From the NCBI GenBank assembly GCA_017440935.1, contig JAFSAO010000011.1:1-64000 (forward strand): DNA of 64,000 nucleotides. The letters run 5' to 3'. The DNA comes from Opitutales bacterium (lineage in GTDB: Bacteria; Verrucomicrobiota; Verrucomicrobiia; Opitutales; UBA953). This document shows, piece by piece, positions 27,692 through 37,111 of this stretch. The notes beneath the pieces were generated by a model. That model saw only the letters and a program-made list of their open reading frames with translations, had not been told where the DNA came from and did not search any database. Position numbers and translations under genes: made by a program. The first letter of the stretch is position 1; every line of letters begins with the position of its first letter.

Positions 27692-28398
27692 TGCCGAAAT
27701 CCTACGAGAAAAAAGAAAATACGTTCGTCAGTTTGCTGATGAACATCGTCGTTCCCGCGATTCTTTTAACGAAGGGGGCGAAATTTGCCGAGCGCTTTGA
27801 TATTTCTGTTTCTCCGGCGCTTGTTCTTGTCGCGGCACTCGCGTTTCCGCTCGCTTACTTCTTTTGGGATTTTTGGAGTCAACGCAAAACCAATTGGATT
27901 TCCGTGATCGGATTTGCGGGAACGCTGTTGACCGGCGGGATAGGCTTGCTTCAACTTTCTCCGTTTTGGGTTGCCGTAAAAGAGGCAGCGATTCCGCTTT
28001 TTATTGCCGTTGTCATGATTTTTTCGAGAAAACCGATTCGGACATTTTTGTTCAACGATGCTGTTTTTGATGTTTCCGCGATAGAATCTGCGGCGAAACA
28101 GCGCGGGAATACGGTTTTGCTTGATGAAACCTTGAAATGCTGTTCCCGTGTGCTGACGGCATCGTTTTTCCTGAGCGCGCTCCTTAATTTTGTGCTCGCA
28201 CGTTGTATTGTGCGCACGAATCCGGCGGTTGATAGCGTTGCATTCAATGAGGAAATCGGAAAGATGCTTGCGCTTTCGTGGCCGGTAATTGTTTTGCCGT
28301 GCATGATTTTCATCCTCGTTGCGCTGTGGATTCTCGTGAGAGGATTGGGGCGCGCTTCCGGACTTTCCTTTGAAGAGCTTTTGAGAAAAAAAATGTAA
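27691..28398 (+). CDS. Integral membrane protein, VC0807-like
   Basis: A 235-residue protein with about six hydrophobic segments (near 15-25, 40-60, 70-85, 92-108, 158-172 and 200-220). The layout and the early FPLAYFFWDFWSQRKTN turn resemble the VC0807 family of intracellular-septation-like membrane proteins. Function unknown. It is translationally coupled to the gamma-carbonic-anhydrase gene by a one-base overlap. Confidence 0.55.
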   Translation: MPKSYEKKENTFVSLLMNIVVPAILLTKGAKFAERFDISVSPALVLVAALAFPLAYFFWDFWSQRKTNWISVIGFAGTLLTGGIGLLQLSPFWVAVKEAAIPLFIAVVMIFSRKPIRTFLFNDAVFDVSAIESAAKQRGNTVLLDETLKCCSRVLTASFFLSALLNFVLARCIVRTNPAVDSVAFNEEIGKMLALSWPVIVLPCMIFILVALWILVRGLGRASGLSFEELLRKKM

Positions 28399-28419
28399 GG
28401 TTTTTCCCTCTCGGATAAA

Positions 28420-28458
28420 AAAAAACAGAGCGCTCACAGTGGACGCTCTGTTTTTTTT
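28420..28458. terminator. Bidirectional terminator
   Basis: AAAACAGAGCG pairs with CGCTCTGTTTT around an 11-base loop, with A-run on the left and eight T on the right, between convergent genes. Confidence 0.88.
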
Positions 28459-28475
28459 GATAAATCTTTACGAAA

Positions 28476-29570
28476 TTACCAAGCGAAAGATTCGCCGGCA
28501 CCGACGGATTTCGTGAATTCGACGAGCAACTGCACGCATTGTTCGACGACGGCGATGTCGACCACTTCGCCCGGCGTGTGCATATAGCGAAGCGGAACGG
28601 AAATCAAGCCGGCGGCAACGCCTCCGTTTGCCATCTGAATTACGCGCGCGTCCGTTCCCGTCGGGCGGGATTCGGCTTCGAGCTGATACGGAATTCCGAG
28701 TTTTTCGGCGGCGGCGACAAGTTTGTCGAACACAATCGGATTGATGTTCGGACCGCGGCAGATAACGGGACCGCCGGAAAGCGTAACGCGCCCGAATTTA
28801 CGATTATCCGCGTCCGGGTGGTCGGTGGAGTGCGTTACGTCGATTGCGATGCCGACGGTCGGGTTCAGCCCTTGGGCGGCGGTTTGAGCCCCGCGCGTGC
28901 CGATTTCCTCCTGTGTCGTCGCAACCGCGTCCACGCGAACGGCAAGTTTCTTTTCCTTGGCGAGGCGGCGAGCGGCTTCCATGGCGATGTAGCAACCGGC
29001 GCGGTCGTCAAAGGCACGCGCAACGGCGACGGAGCCATTCAGAATTTCGACGGTTTCGTCGTAAACGGCGGGATCGCCGATGGAAACACGTTTCAGCGCG
29101 TCTTCACGGGAAGTAGCGCCGATGTCGATCCACATTTCGTGAACTTCGGGAACTTTCGTGCGTTCGGACGGGCTCATCAGGTGAACCGCGCGTTTCCCGG
29201 TAACGCCGAGAACGATCCCGTTCTTCGTCATAATCAGCACACGGCGCCCGCTCGGAATAATCAAATCGTGTCCGCCGAGCAGATTGAAATAGAGAAAACC
29301 TTTGTCATCGACATATGAAATCTGAAGTCCGAGTTCGTCGATATGCCCGGCAAACATGACGGACGTTTTCGCTTTCGGATTGAGCGTTGCGATGCGATTG
29401 CCGAGAACGTCTTTACGATATTCGTCGGCGACGGTTTTCATGTATTTATCGCAAACCGCCTGCGCTTCAAACTCGTGCCCGGTCGGCGCTTTCGCTTCGA
29501 GCAATTCCCGGAGGAACGGGGGAATTTCAAACGGCTTTTTGCTCTTGGGAGCGGAAGATTTTTTCGCCAT
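28476..29570 (-). CDS. M42-family aminopeptidase
   Basis: A 364-residue metallopeptidase of the glutamyl/deblocking aminopeptidase family. AGHIDELGLQ (first metal His and Asp), ARAFDDRAGCY (bridging Asp), TTQEEIGTRGA (catalytic Glu pair) and IDVTHSTDHP give the full set of metal ligands, and YMHTPGEVVDI near the C-terminus supplies the last His. These cytoplasmic enzymes form large oligomers and trim N-terminal residues from peptides. It could finish the digestion of peptides imported by the POT transporter. About 900 bases here have no dispersed motif. Confidence 0.88.
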   Translation of the reverse strand: MAKKSSAPKSKKPFEIPPFLRELLEAKAPTGHEFEAQAVCDKYMKTVADEYRKDVLGNRIATLNPKAKTSVMFAGHIDELGLQISYVDDKGFLYFNLLGGHDLIIPSGRRVLIMTKNGIVLGVTGKRAVHLMSPSERTKVPEVHEMWIDIGATSREDALKRVSIGDPAVYDETVEILNGSVAVARAFDDRAGCYIAMEAARRLAKEKKLAVRVDAVATTQEEIGTRGAQTAAQGLNPTVGIAIDVTHSTDHPDADNRKFGRVTLSGGPVICRGPNINPIVFDKLVAAAEKLGIPYQLEAESRPTGTDARVIQMANGGVAAGLISVPLRYMHTPGEVVDIAVVEQCVQLLVEFTKSVGAGESFAW

Positions 29571-29590
29571 GTGTTTTTTTCAGTAAAAAA

Positions 29591-30142
29591 TTACTGTGCG
29601 GGAACGGTTTCGACCACGGGAGCGGCTTCCGTCGCGGGAACAGCTTCTGCGCCGAGATCCTGCGCTACATCTGCGACCGTTTCTTCGACGACGACTTCCG
29701 GTTCGATTTCGTCGGCTTCGTCTTCCTCTTCGACGGGTTCGACTTTCGATTTCGTCAATTCAAAGAACGTGACGGATTTCATCGGAACGCGTGCTCCGAA
29801 TTCAAAGTCCGCATAATCCGCATCTTCAACATCTCCGGAAATCACGCGCTTCGAGCGGCCGATTTCGTTTCGGTTTTGGTCAAATGCACGCAGAATTACG
29901 GGCGATTTGAAAAGTTTGGAATAAGAAACGTAAAGCACTGCTTTCGGTGCCTTACCCATTTCGATGCTGACGCGTTCTACGTTCACGCCGTCTTCGCGCA
30001 ACGCGTCAAAATAAACGACGGGGGCGGATGTGTTTCCCACGGAAACGACTCCCGTTTTTTCCCACGGCTTGAAAACCGCGAGAGCTGCGCCTCCGGCAAT
30101 GAGCGCAAACAAGCCGACAACTGCAAGAATGTTTTTAATCAT
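29591..30142 (-). CDS. Membrane-anchored protein with acidic tail, unknown function
   Basis: A 183-residue protein. Residues 5-25 are a single hydrophobic helix (ILAVVGLFALIAGGAALAVF) followed by a predicted beta-rich extracytoplasmic domain of about 100 residues and a Glu/Val/Pro/Ala-rich tail (EEEDEADEIEPEVVVEE). I recognise no family. The start at ATG 30142 is chosen because the longer frame lacks support and TTGCCT-17-AAGAAT stands 9 nt upstream. The gene is 20 bp after the M42 gene start on the same strand and could be co-transcribed with it. Confidence 0.6.
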   Translation of the reverse strand: MIKNILAVVGLFALIAGGAALAVFKPWEKTGVVSVGNTSAPVVYFDALREDGVNVERVSIEMGKAPKAVLYVSYSKLFKSPVILRAFDQNRNEIGRSKRVISGDVEDADYADFEFGARVPMKSVTFFELTKSKVEPVEEEDEADEIEPEVVVEETVADVAQDLGAEAVPATEAAPVVETVPAQ

Positions 30143-30151
30143 AAGAGAGTC

Positions 30152-30179
30152 ATTCTTGCCCGAAGTGCGGGGAAAGGCA
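30152..30179 (-). promoter_or_regulatory. Promoter of the 29591-30142 gene
   Basis: Minus-strand TTGCCT, 17-base spacer, AAGAAT, then 9 nt to the ATG at 30142. The predicted leader is only a few bases long. Confidence 0.55.
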
Positions 30180-30213
30180 AGCGAGGAGTTCTGAGGAATT
30201 CGGATAAACAAAA

Positions 30214-30273
30214 ACGGACTGCCGAAAATCCTCCCGGGCTTCGGGGAAGATTTTCGGCTGTCCGTTTTTTTTT
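30214..30273. terminator. Long hairpin after the adenylate-kinase-like gene
   Basis: ACGGAC and GCCGAAAATC (30214-30230) pair with GATTTTCGGC and GTCCGT (30249-30265) with one T-T mismatch. T runs follow on both strands. Confidence 0.8.
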
Positions 30274-30287
30274 CGGCGTTCCCGCGC

Positions 30288-31004
30288 TTAGCGGGCGGAC
30301 AGCGTTTTGCGGATGTTTTCCGAAATTTCCTCAATCGTGCCGAGGCTGTCGATATGGAAATACGGAAGCACGCCTTTAAGCGATTCCAACGGGCGCAACG
30401 TCATGTCTGCAAAAACGCGGTAACGCGTGCGCGTTTTTTCCGGGTCGATATCCGTTTCGCGCACGGGAAGACCTTTCTCCTGCATTTCACGACCGCGTTT
30501 GAGTTGGCGGTCGACGCTTTCCTGTTCCGTGACGAAAAGCATCAGGATGTTAAACGAAGGTTTTGAGAATTTCTCCGGCGCGGAAGCATGGAGCATTTCC
30601 AACTTTTTCTTCAAAAGTTTCAGACATGCCACCTGACCCGCCGTGCGCGGGAACCCGTCGACGAGAACACCGCTTCGGAATTCCGGTTGAACGAGTTTGC
30701 GGAAAAGCAGGGAAATCACTTCCTTGTCGCCGACGAGTCCGCCGGAGGCTTTGATTGCCTGCATTTCGGGAGTTTGCAACAAATCGCTCATTACGACCGG
30801 TGCCGCCGAATATCCGAGCGCGCCGAGAATTGCGTCCGTCTGCGTGCCTTTGCCGGCACCGGGCGCGCCGTTTAGCCAAAAGATTTCCTGCGGGAACGTC
30901 AGTGCGTCTGCGCCGAGATCTTTTTCGAGCCCGCTCCAAATTGCTTCAAACAAAGCAATGGCTTCGGGATTGTTTTCGTCCGTTGCGTCGAATTTTTCGC
31001 TCAT
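30288..31004 (-). CDS. Adenylate kinase-like nucleoside monophosphate kinase
   Basis: A 238-residue P-loop kinase. NGAPGAGKGTQTDAIL is the ATP-binding loop near residue 45, and LVDGFPRTAGQ is the NMP-kinase signature. About 40 residues precede the P-loop, whereas standard Adk starts almost at it, and the LID region lacks the Cys4 zinc site. It probably transfers phosphate between ATP and AMP or another NMP. Whether it is the cell's main Adk cannot be told from this window. Confidence 0.75.
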   Translation of the reverse strand: MSEKFDATDENNPEAIALFEAIWSGLEKDLGADALTFPQEIFWLNGAPGAGKGTQTDAILGALGYSAAPVVMSDLLQTPEMQAIKASGGLVGDKEVISLLFRKLVQPEFRSGVLVDGFPRTAGQVACLKLLKKKLEMLHASAPEKFSKPSFNILMLFVTEQESVDRQLKRGREMQEKGLPVRETDIDPEKTRTRYRVFADMTLRPLESLKGVLPYFHIDSLGTIEEISENIRKTLSAR

Positions 31005-31100
31005 AATTTTCGTTTATTGTTTAAAGGTCCTTTGTGAGAAACCGAAAAAGAAGAACGTATTTGTTTTTCAATTTCTCATGTTCGGTTGCGTATTTGCGAA

Positions 31101-32351
31101 TCAGTAGGGAAGCGGAAACTTTTGGCAAAGCGTGCGTGCAATTTCGCGCGCTTCTGCGATTTTGGCTTCGTCGTGAATGTTGTCGATAACGGTCGTAATC
31201 GCTTTGGCGATGAGCTTCATTTCCGGTTCCTTCATGCCGCGCGAAGTAACGGCAGGCGTGCCGAGGCGAATACCGCTCGCTTGGAACGGCGAACGCGTTT
31301 CGCCGGGAACGGTGTTTTTGTTCGTCGTGATATTTGCGGCATCGAGCGCGAGTTGAGCGTCTTTTCCCGTCACATCGGGGTGGCTTCCGCGCAAATCGAT
31401 TAGTGAAAGGTGGTTGTCCGTTCCGCCCGAGACGAGCTTGAATCCGGCGTTCATCAAATCCGCCGCCAGCGTTTTGGAGTTGGAAACGATTTGTTTGGCG
31501 TAATCTTTAAACTCCGGTTTAAGCGCTTCGCCGAAGCAAACGGCTTTTGCCGCAATTACGTGTTCGAGCGGGCCGCCTTGTGCTCCCGGGAACACGGCGG
31601 AGTCAATCGCCTTCGCCCATTCTTCGTTGCAAAGAATCAACCCGCCGCGCGGTCCGCGCAGGGTCTTGTGTGTTGTCGTCGTTACGAAGTCTGCATGACC
31701 GACCGGGGACGGATGGACGCCGCCGGCGACGAGCCCCGCGATGTGCGCAATGTCCGCGAGGAGAAGGGCGCCGTTCGCGTGAGCAATTTCCGCCATGCGT
31801 TTGAAATCGATAATGCGAGCGTAAGCCGAGGCTCCAACCGTAATCAGTTTCGGTTTTTCGCGTTCCGCCATTTCGGCGATTTCGTCGTAGTTAATCAAGC
31901 CGTCTTCGCCCACGCCGTAGTGAACGACTTGGTAAAGTTTTCCGGAGAAGTTTACGGGAGCGCCGTGTGTAAGGTGTCCGCCGTGAGCGAGATTCATCGT
32001 CAGGATTTTGTCGCCCGGCTGAAGCGCGGCGAAATAGACAGCCATGTTCGCCTGTGAGCCCGCGTGCGGCTGAACGTTCGCGTGTTCTGCACCGAAAAGT
32101 TTTTTTGCGCGGTCGATTGCGAGTTGCTCGACTTGGTCGACCCATTCGCAACCGCCATACCAGCGTTTGCGCGGGTAACCTTCCGCGTATTTGTTGGTAA
32201 GCACGCTTCCTTGAGCCGCCATGACTGCGGGAAGCGTAAAGTTTTCGGAAGCAATCAACTCGATGTGCGACTGCTGGCGTTTGAATTCGCCTTCAATGCA
32301 AGCCGCGACTTCCGGGTCGAGTTGTGCTAAGGGAGTGGGATTTATTGCCAT
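31101..32351 (-). CDS. glyA: Serine hydroxymethyltransferase
   Basis: A 416-residue PLP enzyme interconverting serine and glycine with transfer of C1 to tetrahydrofolate. The PLP lysine is in [15 protein letters not shown] near residue 230; [14 protein letters not shown] and the GSQANMAVY strings are family landmarks. It lies 57 bp downstream of rpiB on the same strand and is probably co-transcribed. With serA and fhs it completes a serine/one-carbon set. Confidence 0.95.
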   Translation of the reverse strand: MAINPTPLAQLDPEVAACIEGEFKRQQSHIELIASENFTLPAVMAAQGSVLTNKYAEGYPRKRWYGGCEWVDQVEQLAIDRAKKLFGAEHANVQPHAGSQANMAVYFAALQPGDKILTMNLAHGGHLTHGAPVNFSGKLYQVVHYGVGEDGLINYDEIAEMAEREKPKLITVGASAYARIIDFKRMAEIAHANGALLLADIAHIAGLVAGGVHPSPVGHADFVTTTTHKTLRGPRGGLILCNEEWAKAIDSAVFPGAQGGPLEHVIAAKAVCFGEALKPEFKDYAKQIVSNSKTLAADLMNAGFKLVSGGTDNHLSLIDLRGSHPDVTGKDAQLALDAANITTNKNTVPGETRSPFQASGIRLGTPAVTSRGMKEPEMKLIAKAITTVIDNIHDEAKIAEAREIARTLCQKFPLPY

Positions 32352-32408
32352 CGGATTTTCTGTTTTTGTGTTTTATTTTTAAGAAAAAATTCTGCGGGAA
32401 CGCGAAAA

Positions 32409-32867
32409 TTATTCGGAACGGATTGGATTGAGGGAACAGCCGGATTCCAGCTTTGTAACGCGGCGCTCGTGGCGTCCGCCTTCAAATTCTGTTTTCAGAA
32501 AAATATCGAGCCAAGCCTTCGCGTCGTCCGGCGCGATAAATTTTTGACCGAAAGCAATTACGTTTGCGTTGTTGTGTTGGCGGGCGAGAGCCGCCATCTC
32601 GGCGTTGTAGCAATTAACGGCGCGAACGCCGGGAACTTTGCTTGCTGCGATTGAAATACCGACACCCGTCCAGCAAACGAGCACGCCGAAATCTGCCGTT
32701 CCCGCCGCAACGTCACGAGCCACCGCTTGGGCAAAATCCGGATAATCCACGGATTCCTTGGAGTGCGTGCCGCAATCAACGACTTCCGCTCCGCGCTGGC
32801 GCAGATACTCGGCGAGAATTTCTTTCAGCTCAAATCCCGCGTGATCACTTCCGATGCTGATTTTCAT
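32409..32867 (-). CDS. rpiB: Ribose-5-phosphate isomerase B
   Basis: A 152-residue enzyme of the pentose phosphate pathway. SIGSDHAGFELKE is the typical N-terminus and RQHNNANVIAFGQ the second substrate motif. The catalytic Cys65 is present, but the next residue is Trp where most family members have Gly (CWTGVGIS rather than CGTGxGMS). This could affect the phosphate or ring-opening site. The start ATG 32867 fits the family N-terminus. It precedes glyA. Confidence 0.9.
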   Translation of the reverse strand: MKISIGSDHAGFELKEILAEYLRQRGAEVVDCGTHSKESVDYPDFAQAVARDVAAGTADFGVLVCWTGVGISIAASKVPGVRAVNCYNAEMAALARQHNNANVIAFGQKFIAPDDAKAWLDIFLKTEFEGGRHERRVTKLESGCSLNPIRSE

Positions 32868-33171
32868 TAGATGTTGAAAAAGTTTGCGCAACTATGCCGC
32901 GAATCCGCGTTCCCGTAAACAGAAATTTAGTGCACTCAAACAAAGGAACCACGAATGAACACGAATAAACACGAATTTTATTTAACACGGATTAAACAGA
33001 TGGAATCAGATATTTTTTACGGAAATTTTATAAAACTTTCTCTTATTTCCTCTGCGTCGCTGCAAATAAATCACGCTTTGTCGCAAGGTTTTTCATTTGT
33101 TTAAATCTGAGATATCTGCGTTAAACAAAAAAAACAATCTGTGTTTATTGGCGGTTCCTATTTCCTTCGCC
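32868..33171. repeat. Intergenic inverted repeat of ACCACGAAT/AACACGAAT words
   Basis: About 300 bp without a gene. GGAACCACGAATGAACACGA near 32946 and TTTAACACGGATTAAACAG near 32983 reappear in inverted, degenerate form near 33085-33165 (AAATCTGAG, GCGTTAAAC, TGTGTTTATTGGCGGTTCC). The whole region could fold into a long imperfect cruciform. Word repeats of this kind are seen between genes in many unrelated bacteria. No coding sequence seen. Confidence 0.6.
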
Positions 33172-33210
33172 GAATTTCAATTTGCGGGAGGCTACGCGGG
33201 AACGTAGGCT
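33172..33210 (+). promoter_or_regulatory. Promoter of the DUF2339 gene, extended -35, leaderless type
   Basis: GAATTTCAATTTGCGG (33172-33187) ends in TTGCGG (33182-33187). TAGGCT (33205-33210) follows after 17 bases, and the ATG at 33218 is 7 nt further on. Confidence 0.72.
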
Positions 33211-33217
33211 TGTGTGT

Positions 33218-35791
33218 ATGGGATCTCTCATCGGTATTATTGCAGTTCTTCTTCTCATCTGGATTTTGCCAGTAATTGTCGCCGTTTCCATCTCTTCCGG
33301 ACGGTCGGATGACCTCGCACGGCGTTTAGACAAGCTTGAAGGCAAAATTCGCGAACTTTCCCTCGCACAGGAAAAAACGCCGTCCGTTTCCTCCGTAAAA
33401 GATGTGCCTGCCGTTTCCGAGGAATCCGCCGTTCCTGCGATTCCGCACCCGAAGCGGACACCACCGCCGCTGTCCGCAGAAATGTCGCCGAGTGTCGTTC
33501 CCGCCGAACCGTCGACGCCGTTTGTCGAAAATCTCCGCGAGTGGAAAATTTTGCCGCCGCGTGACATGTCGATCGAGACCGTCGTAATGCAATGGTGGGC
33601 GCCGCGCGTCGGCGGACTGCTCGCATTGTTAGCGCTGATTTTCTTCGGTGTCTGGGCATCGAAATTCGCTTCCGCGCTTGTTAAAATTCTGGAAATGGCG
33701 GCGGTTGCGGTTGCCGTTACGGGCGGCGGCGTTTTCTTCAAAAAACGCGGGAATCTCTCGCTCGGCGATCCGATGACGGCGACGGGAACGACAATGTTTT
33801 ACCTCGTTGCGCTCGCGGCGGGAACGTTTCCTCCGACGAAAATTTTCGACAGCATTCCGTTCGCGCTCGGGGTTCAGATTCTCGCTATTTTACCGACGCT
33901 TTGGCTGGGACGCGGGAAACAAATTCCGATGCACTTGGGCTTGGCGTTTGCATTCGTGAGCGCGATGTTTGCCGTGCTTAACGGCGCGGGAACGGCGGCA
34001 CTCGTTACCGCATTGCTCGCGTACGGCGTTGCCGCTCTTTTCTCCGCCAAGAAAAACGAACTCGGGCTTTTGCTCACGGGAACGTTGGGCGCGTATTTGC
34101 CGCTGTGGGCGATAAATTTGCCGTTCCCGCGCAGCGAAATTATTCGCCTTGATTGCATGTCGGTCGGATTCGATTCCCTTTTCCAGTATCCGGAATTTCT
34201 GATTTGTGTGGCGTTTTTTGTCGTCGCGGTGAGTTTTGTTCCCGCCGTGCTTTTGAAAAAATCCGAAACGAACCTGACGCGGTTTTTGCAGGCGGGAAAT
34301 TTCCTCCACGCAGCGGCGGCGTTGTGCTGGGTTTCACAGGTTTTTGCAAAAAAATTCCCGGCAAAATTCGTCGGAGATTTACGCGCGGATTTCTTTGCCG
34401 ATGCCGTATTTTTCTCCGCAGTTGCGGCAACGTCGCTCGTATGGGCGGCGATTTATCGGCTTTCGCAGCGCCGCACAAGTTTCCCGTTCCAATTCTTCAC
34501 GGTCGCGGGAGCGCTCGCCCTGCCGGCGGCGGTTTACTTTTGGGGCGGCGCGAATTTCGGAGATGCGCTCCACCTGCTTTTGCTCATTGAAACAATTTTG
34601 CTCGCCGTGCTCATGCGTGCGACCAACGCCAAAGCGTTGCTCCTTCCCGTCACGGTGTGCCTGCTTTTGGCATTTTTGAGGAATTCCGCGCAAGCCGTGA
34701 ACCCGACAACGGATTTGCTCAACGCCGTGACACTGCTTTTCGCGGCGGCGTGGATTTTCGGCAAAAAATCGCAATGGGACAACGAGCCTTTATGTTACGC
34801 CAAAATTCTCGGCGGTGCTCTTGCGGGAATTTTCGGCGGAATTAAGCTTTGGGCGTTACGTGATTCGTTTTTTGCGGTGTCGCCGACCACGGAAATCATC
34901 GTTCCCGCAGTGCTGTGCGCCGCCGTTGCCGCATGCGCATTTTTGCCGCGTTTCACGAAAATCCCGTTTCTTTTCGCAGCGGGAACATTTTCGACATGCG
35001 CTTATTTTATAGGCTTCAACGAACTATTTGCTCCGAAAAATTTCACAGCCGGACAAACGTGGATTTGCGGGATTGTTCTGACCGCGATTGCCGTTCCCGC
35101 GCTCCGCGTTTTCGTGAAAGACAAACTTACCGGGAAAATTGCGGAAGTCTGCTTCTGGGTTCCGGCGCTTGTGTTTCTCGTAAAATTCTTTTCGGATGAC
35201 GCAACGTTAAATCCGATTTCCGGAGCCTGTGTCGTCTTCGGCTTGCCGGTTTTGCTCCTGCTTCTCGGAACCGTGTGGAAAAAGGATTATCCCGCGTTCC
35301 CGCTATCGCGCGGCGCAACGGAGCTATGGGCGATTCCGCTCGCCCTCGCGTTTTTCGATTTCCCGTGGAAGGCGTTTGCCGGAAATTACATTCCCGCTGC
35401 GATTATTGCGTTCTGTATTTTTGTTCCGTTTGTAATTTCTCCGATGCGAAAAATGTTGCGCGACAGCATTTGGCGCGCGGTATCCTTAACGACGACGGGA
35501 ACGGCGTGCCTGCTTGTGTGGGGCTACGAAACGTTCCCGCGCTTTCTTACGGCAGAGGCGGCGACGCTTGCGATCGGGCTGATTTTCGCGGGCTTGGCGG
35601 CGCGCATTCGGAGCGTGCGCATCGTCGGGATTGTTTTCCTCGCGGGAACCTTAGTGCGGCTTTCCGTGTTTGATATTGGTGAAACCGTTTGGCGCATCGT
35701 CGCGTTCGCGCTGGTTTCCGCCACACTTTTCCTTCTCGGCTTCGTTTATCATCGTTTTTCTAAAAACAGAAAATCCTCCGAGACCGAGTAA
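33218..35791 (+). CDS. DUF2339-like polytopic membrane protein
   Basis: An 857-residue protein. Residue 1-20 is a membrane helix, followed by a short coiled segment (DLARRLDKLEGKIRELSL) and a Pro-rich linker. From about residue 130 more than twenty hydrophobic segments run to the C-terminus. WWAPRVGGLLALLALIFFGV followed by a conserved Gly-rich helix matches the start of DUF2339 membrane domains. Function unknown. ATG 33218 is chosen over a TTG at 33182 that would lie inside the promoter. Confidence 0.7.
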   Translation: MGSLIGIIAVLLLIWILPVIVAVSISSGRSDDLARRLDKLEGKIRELSLAQEKTPSVSSVKDVPAVSEESAVPAIPHPKRTPPPLSAEMSPSVVPAEPSTPFVENLREWKILPPRDMSIETVVMQWWAPRVGGLLALLALIFFGVWASKFASALVKILEMAAVAVAVTGGGVFFKKRGNLSLGDPMTATGTTMFYLVALAAGTFPPTKIFDSIPFALGVQILAILPTLWLGRGKQIPMHLGLAFAFVSAMFAVLNGAGTAALVTALLAYGVAALFSAKKNELGLLLTGTLGAYLPLWAINLPFPRSEIIRLDCMSVGFDSLFQYPEFLICVAFFVVAVSFVPAVLLKKSETNLTRFLQAGNFLHAAAALCWVSQVFAKKFPAKFVGDLRADFFADAVFFSAVAATSLVWAAIYRLSQRRTSFPFQFFTVAGALALPAAVYFWGGANFGDALHLLLLIETILLAVLMRATNAKALLLPVTVCLLLAFLRNSAQAVNPTTDLLNAVTLLFAAAWIFGKKSQWDNEPLCYAKILGGALAGIFGGIKLWALRDSFFAVSPTTEIIVPAVLCAAVAACAFLPRFTKIPFLFAAGTFSTCAYFIGFNELFAPKNFTAGQTWICGIVLTAIAVPALRVFVKDKLTGKIAEVCFWVPALVFLVKFFSDDATLNPISGACVVFGLPVLLLLLGTVWKKDYPAFPLSRGATELWAIPLALAFFDFPWKAFAGNYIPAAIIAFCIFVPFVISPMRKMLRDSIWRAVSLTTTGTACLLVWGYETFPRFLTAEAATLAIGLIFAGLAARIRSVRIVGIVFLAGTLVRLSVFDIGETVWRIVAFALVSATLFLLGFVYHRFSKNRKSSETE

Positions 35792-35805
35792 GAATCCTGC
35801 GCACT

Positions 35806-35844
35806 AAATTTCAATTTGCGGAGCGGGGAGCGAATGCATTTAAT
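35806..35844 (+). promoter_or_regulatory. ychF promoter with extended -35 motif
   Basis: AAATTTCAATTTGCGG (35806-35821) ends in TTGCGG; 17 bases later comes TTTAAT (35839-35844). The ATG at 35874 leaves a leader of about 23 bases without a clear SD. Confidence 0.75.
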
Positions 35845-35873
35845 GTCCGTTTCCACTTTTAACCGTTTTTATT

Positions 35874-36980
35874 ATGCTTCAAGCAGGTATTGTAGGTTTG
35901 CCGAATGTCGGCAAGAGCACGCTTTTTAATGCGCTCACGCGTTCCCGTAACGCGGAGGCGGCGAATTATCCGTTTTGCACGATTGAACCGAACGTCGGGA
36001 TTGTCGAAGTTCCGGATGAACGCCTCGCGGCGCTGGCGAAAATCGCGAAGACGAGTGTGCTCGTTCCCGCCGTGATTGAGTTTGTCGATATCGCGGGATT
36101 GGTCGCCGGCGCATCGAAGGGCGAAGGTCTCGGCAACAAATTTTTGTCCAATATCCGTGAAGTGGATGCCATCGTGCAGGTGGTGCGTTGTTTTGACAAC
36201 GACGACATCATTCACAATATGGGAAGCGTAGATCCCGTGCGCGACATCGAAGTCATTACGACGGAGCTTGTGCTCGCTGATTTGCAGTCGTGCGAAACGC
36301 AGCTTGAGCGCAATTTGAAGAAAGTAAAAGGGCAGGACAAGGAAGCGATTGCAAACGTCGAGTTGCTCAATCGCCTGATTCCGCATTTGAATGAAGGCAA
36401 GCCTGCGGCGACGCTTCCGTCTGCAAACGACGACGACCGCGCCCGCATGAAAGGATTTTTCCTGCTCACGACCAAGCCCGTTCTTTACGCGTGCAACGTG
36501 GACGAGTCGAGCCTTGCCGAGCCGGAGAAAAACGCCTACGTCTCCAAGGTGCGCGAATATGTTGCGAAAAATCACGACGCCCGCGTTTGCGTGATTTGCG
36601 CGCAAGTGGAAGCGGAACTTTGCGAACTTTCGCCGGAAGAAGGAAAAGAATTTTTGGAAAGCCTCGGCGTGAACGACAGCGGCGTTTCCCAACTCATTCG
36701 CCTCAGTTATGATTTGCTTGGGCTCGCTTCGTATTTCACCGCCGGAGAAAAGGAAGCGCGCGCGTGGACTTTTAAAAAGGGCATGACGGCGCCGCAATGC
36801 GCCGGCGTTATTCATACCGATTTTGAAAAAGGCTTCATCAAGGCGGAGGTCGTTTCCTATGACGATTTGGTCGCGGCGGGCTCGGTTGCCGCAGCGCGCG
36901 AAGCCGGAAAATATCGTCTCGAAGGAAAAGATTATTTGTTCAAAGACGGAGACGTTACGCTGTTCCGTTTTGCGAACTGA
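35874..36980 (+). CDS. ychF: Redox-responsive GTPase-family ATPase YchF
   Basis: A 368-residue OBG-like P-loop protein. [15 protein letters not shown] is the Walker A loop, and [17 protein letters not shown] holds switch II. The C-terminal TGS domain ends in DVTLFRFAN, the normal C-terminus. YchF binds ATP rather than GTP, associates with ribosomes and influences stress resistance. Confidence 0.95.
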   Translation: MLQAGIVGLPNVGKSTLFNALTRSRNAEAANYPFCTIEPNVGIVEVPDERLAALAKIAKTSVLVPAVIEFVDIAGLVAGASKGEGLGNKFLSNIREVDAIVQVVRCFDNDDIIHNMGSVDPVRDIEVITTELVLADLQSCETQLERNLKKVKGQDKEAIANVELLNRLIPHLNEGKPAATLPSANDDDRARMKGFFLLTTKPVLYACNVDESSLAEPEKNAYVSKVREYVAKNHDARVCVICAQVEAELCELSPEEGKEFLESLGVNDSGVSQLIRLSYDLLGLASYFTAGEKEARAWTFKKGMTAPQCAGVIHTDFEKGFIKAEVVSYDDLVAAGSVAAAREAGKYRLEGKDYLFKDGDVTLFRFAN

Positions 36981-37003
36981 TTTTTCTTTCCGTCGTTGAC
37001 TTC

Positions 37004-37042
37004 CGTTCCCGTGGGATTTTCTCACGGGAACGCCGTTTTTTT
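37004..37042 (+). terminator. ychF terminator, inverted motif pair
   Basis: CGTTCCCGTG (37004-37013) pairs with CACGGGAACG (37023-37032) across 9 bases, followed after CCG by seven T. Confidence 0.9.
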
Positions 37043-37111
37043 GAGAAAGCGATAAATTTCCGCTTGTTAATGATTATCAAAACGATAGAGTTTTTCGGAA
37101 TGTTTACTGAC

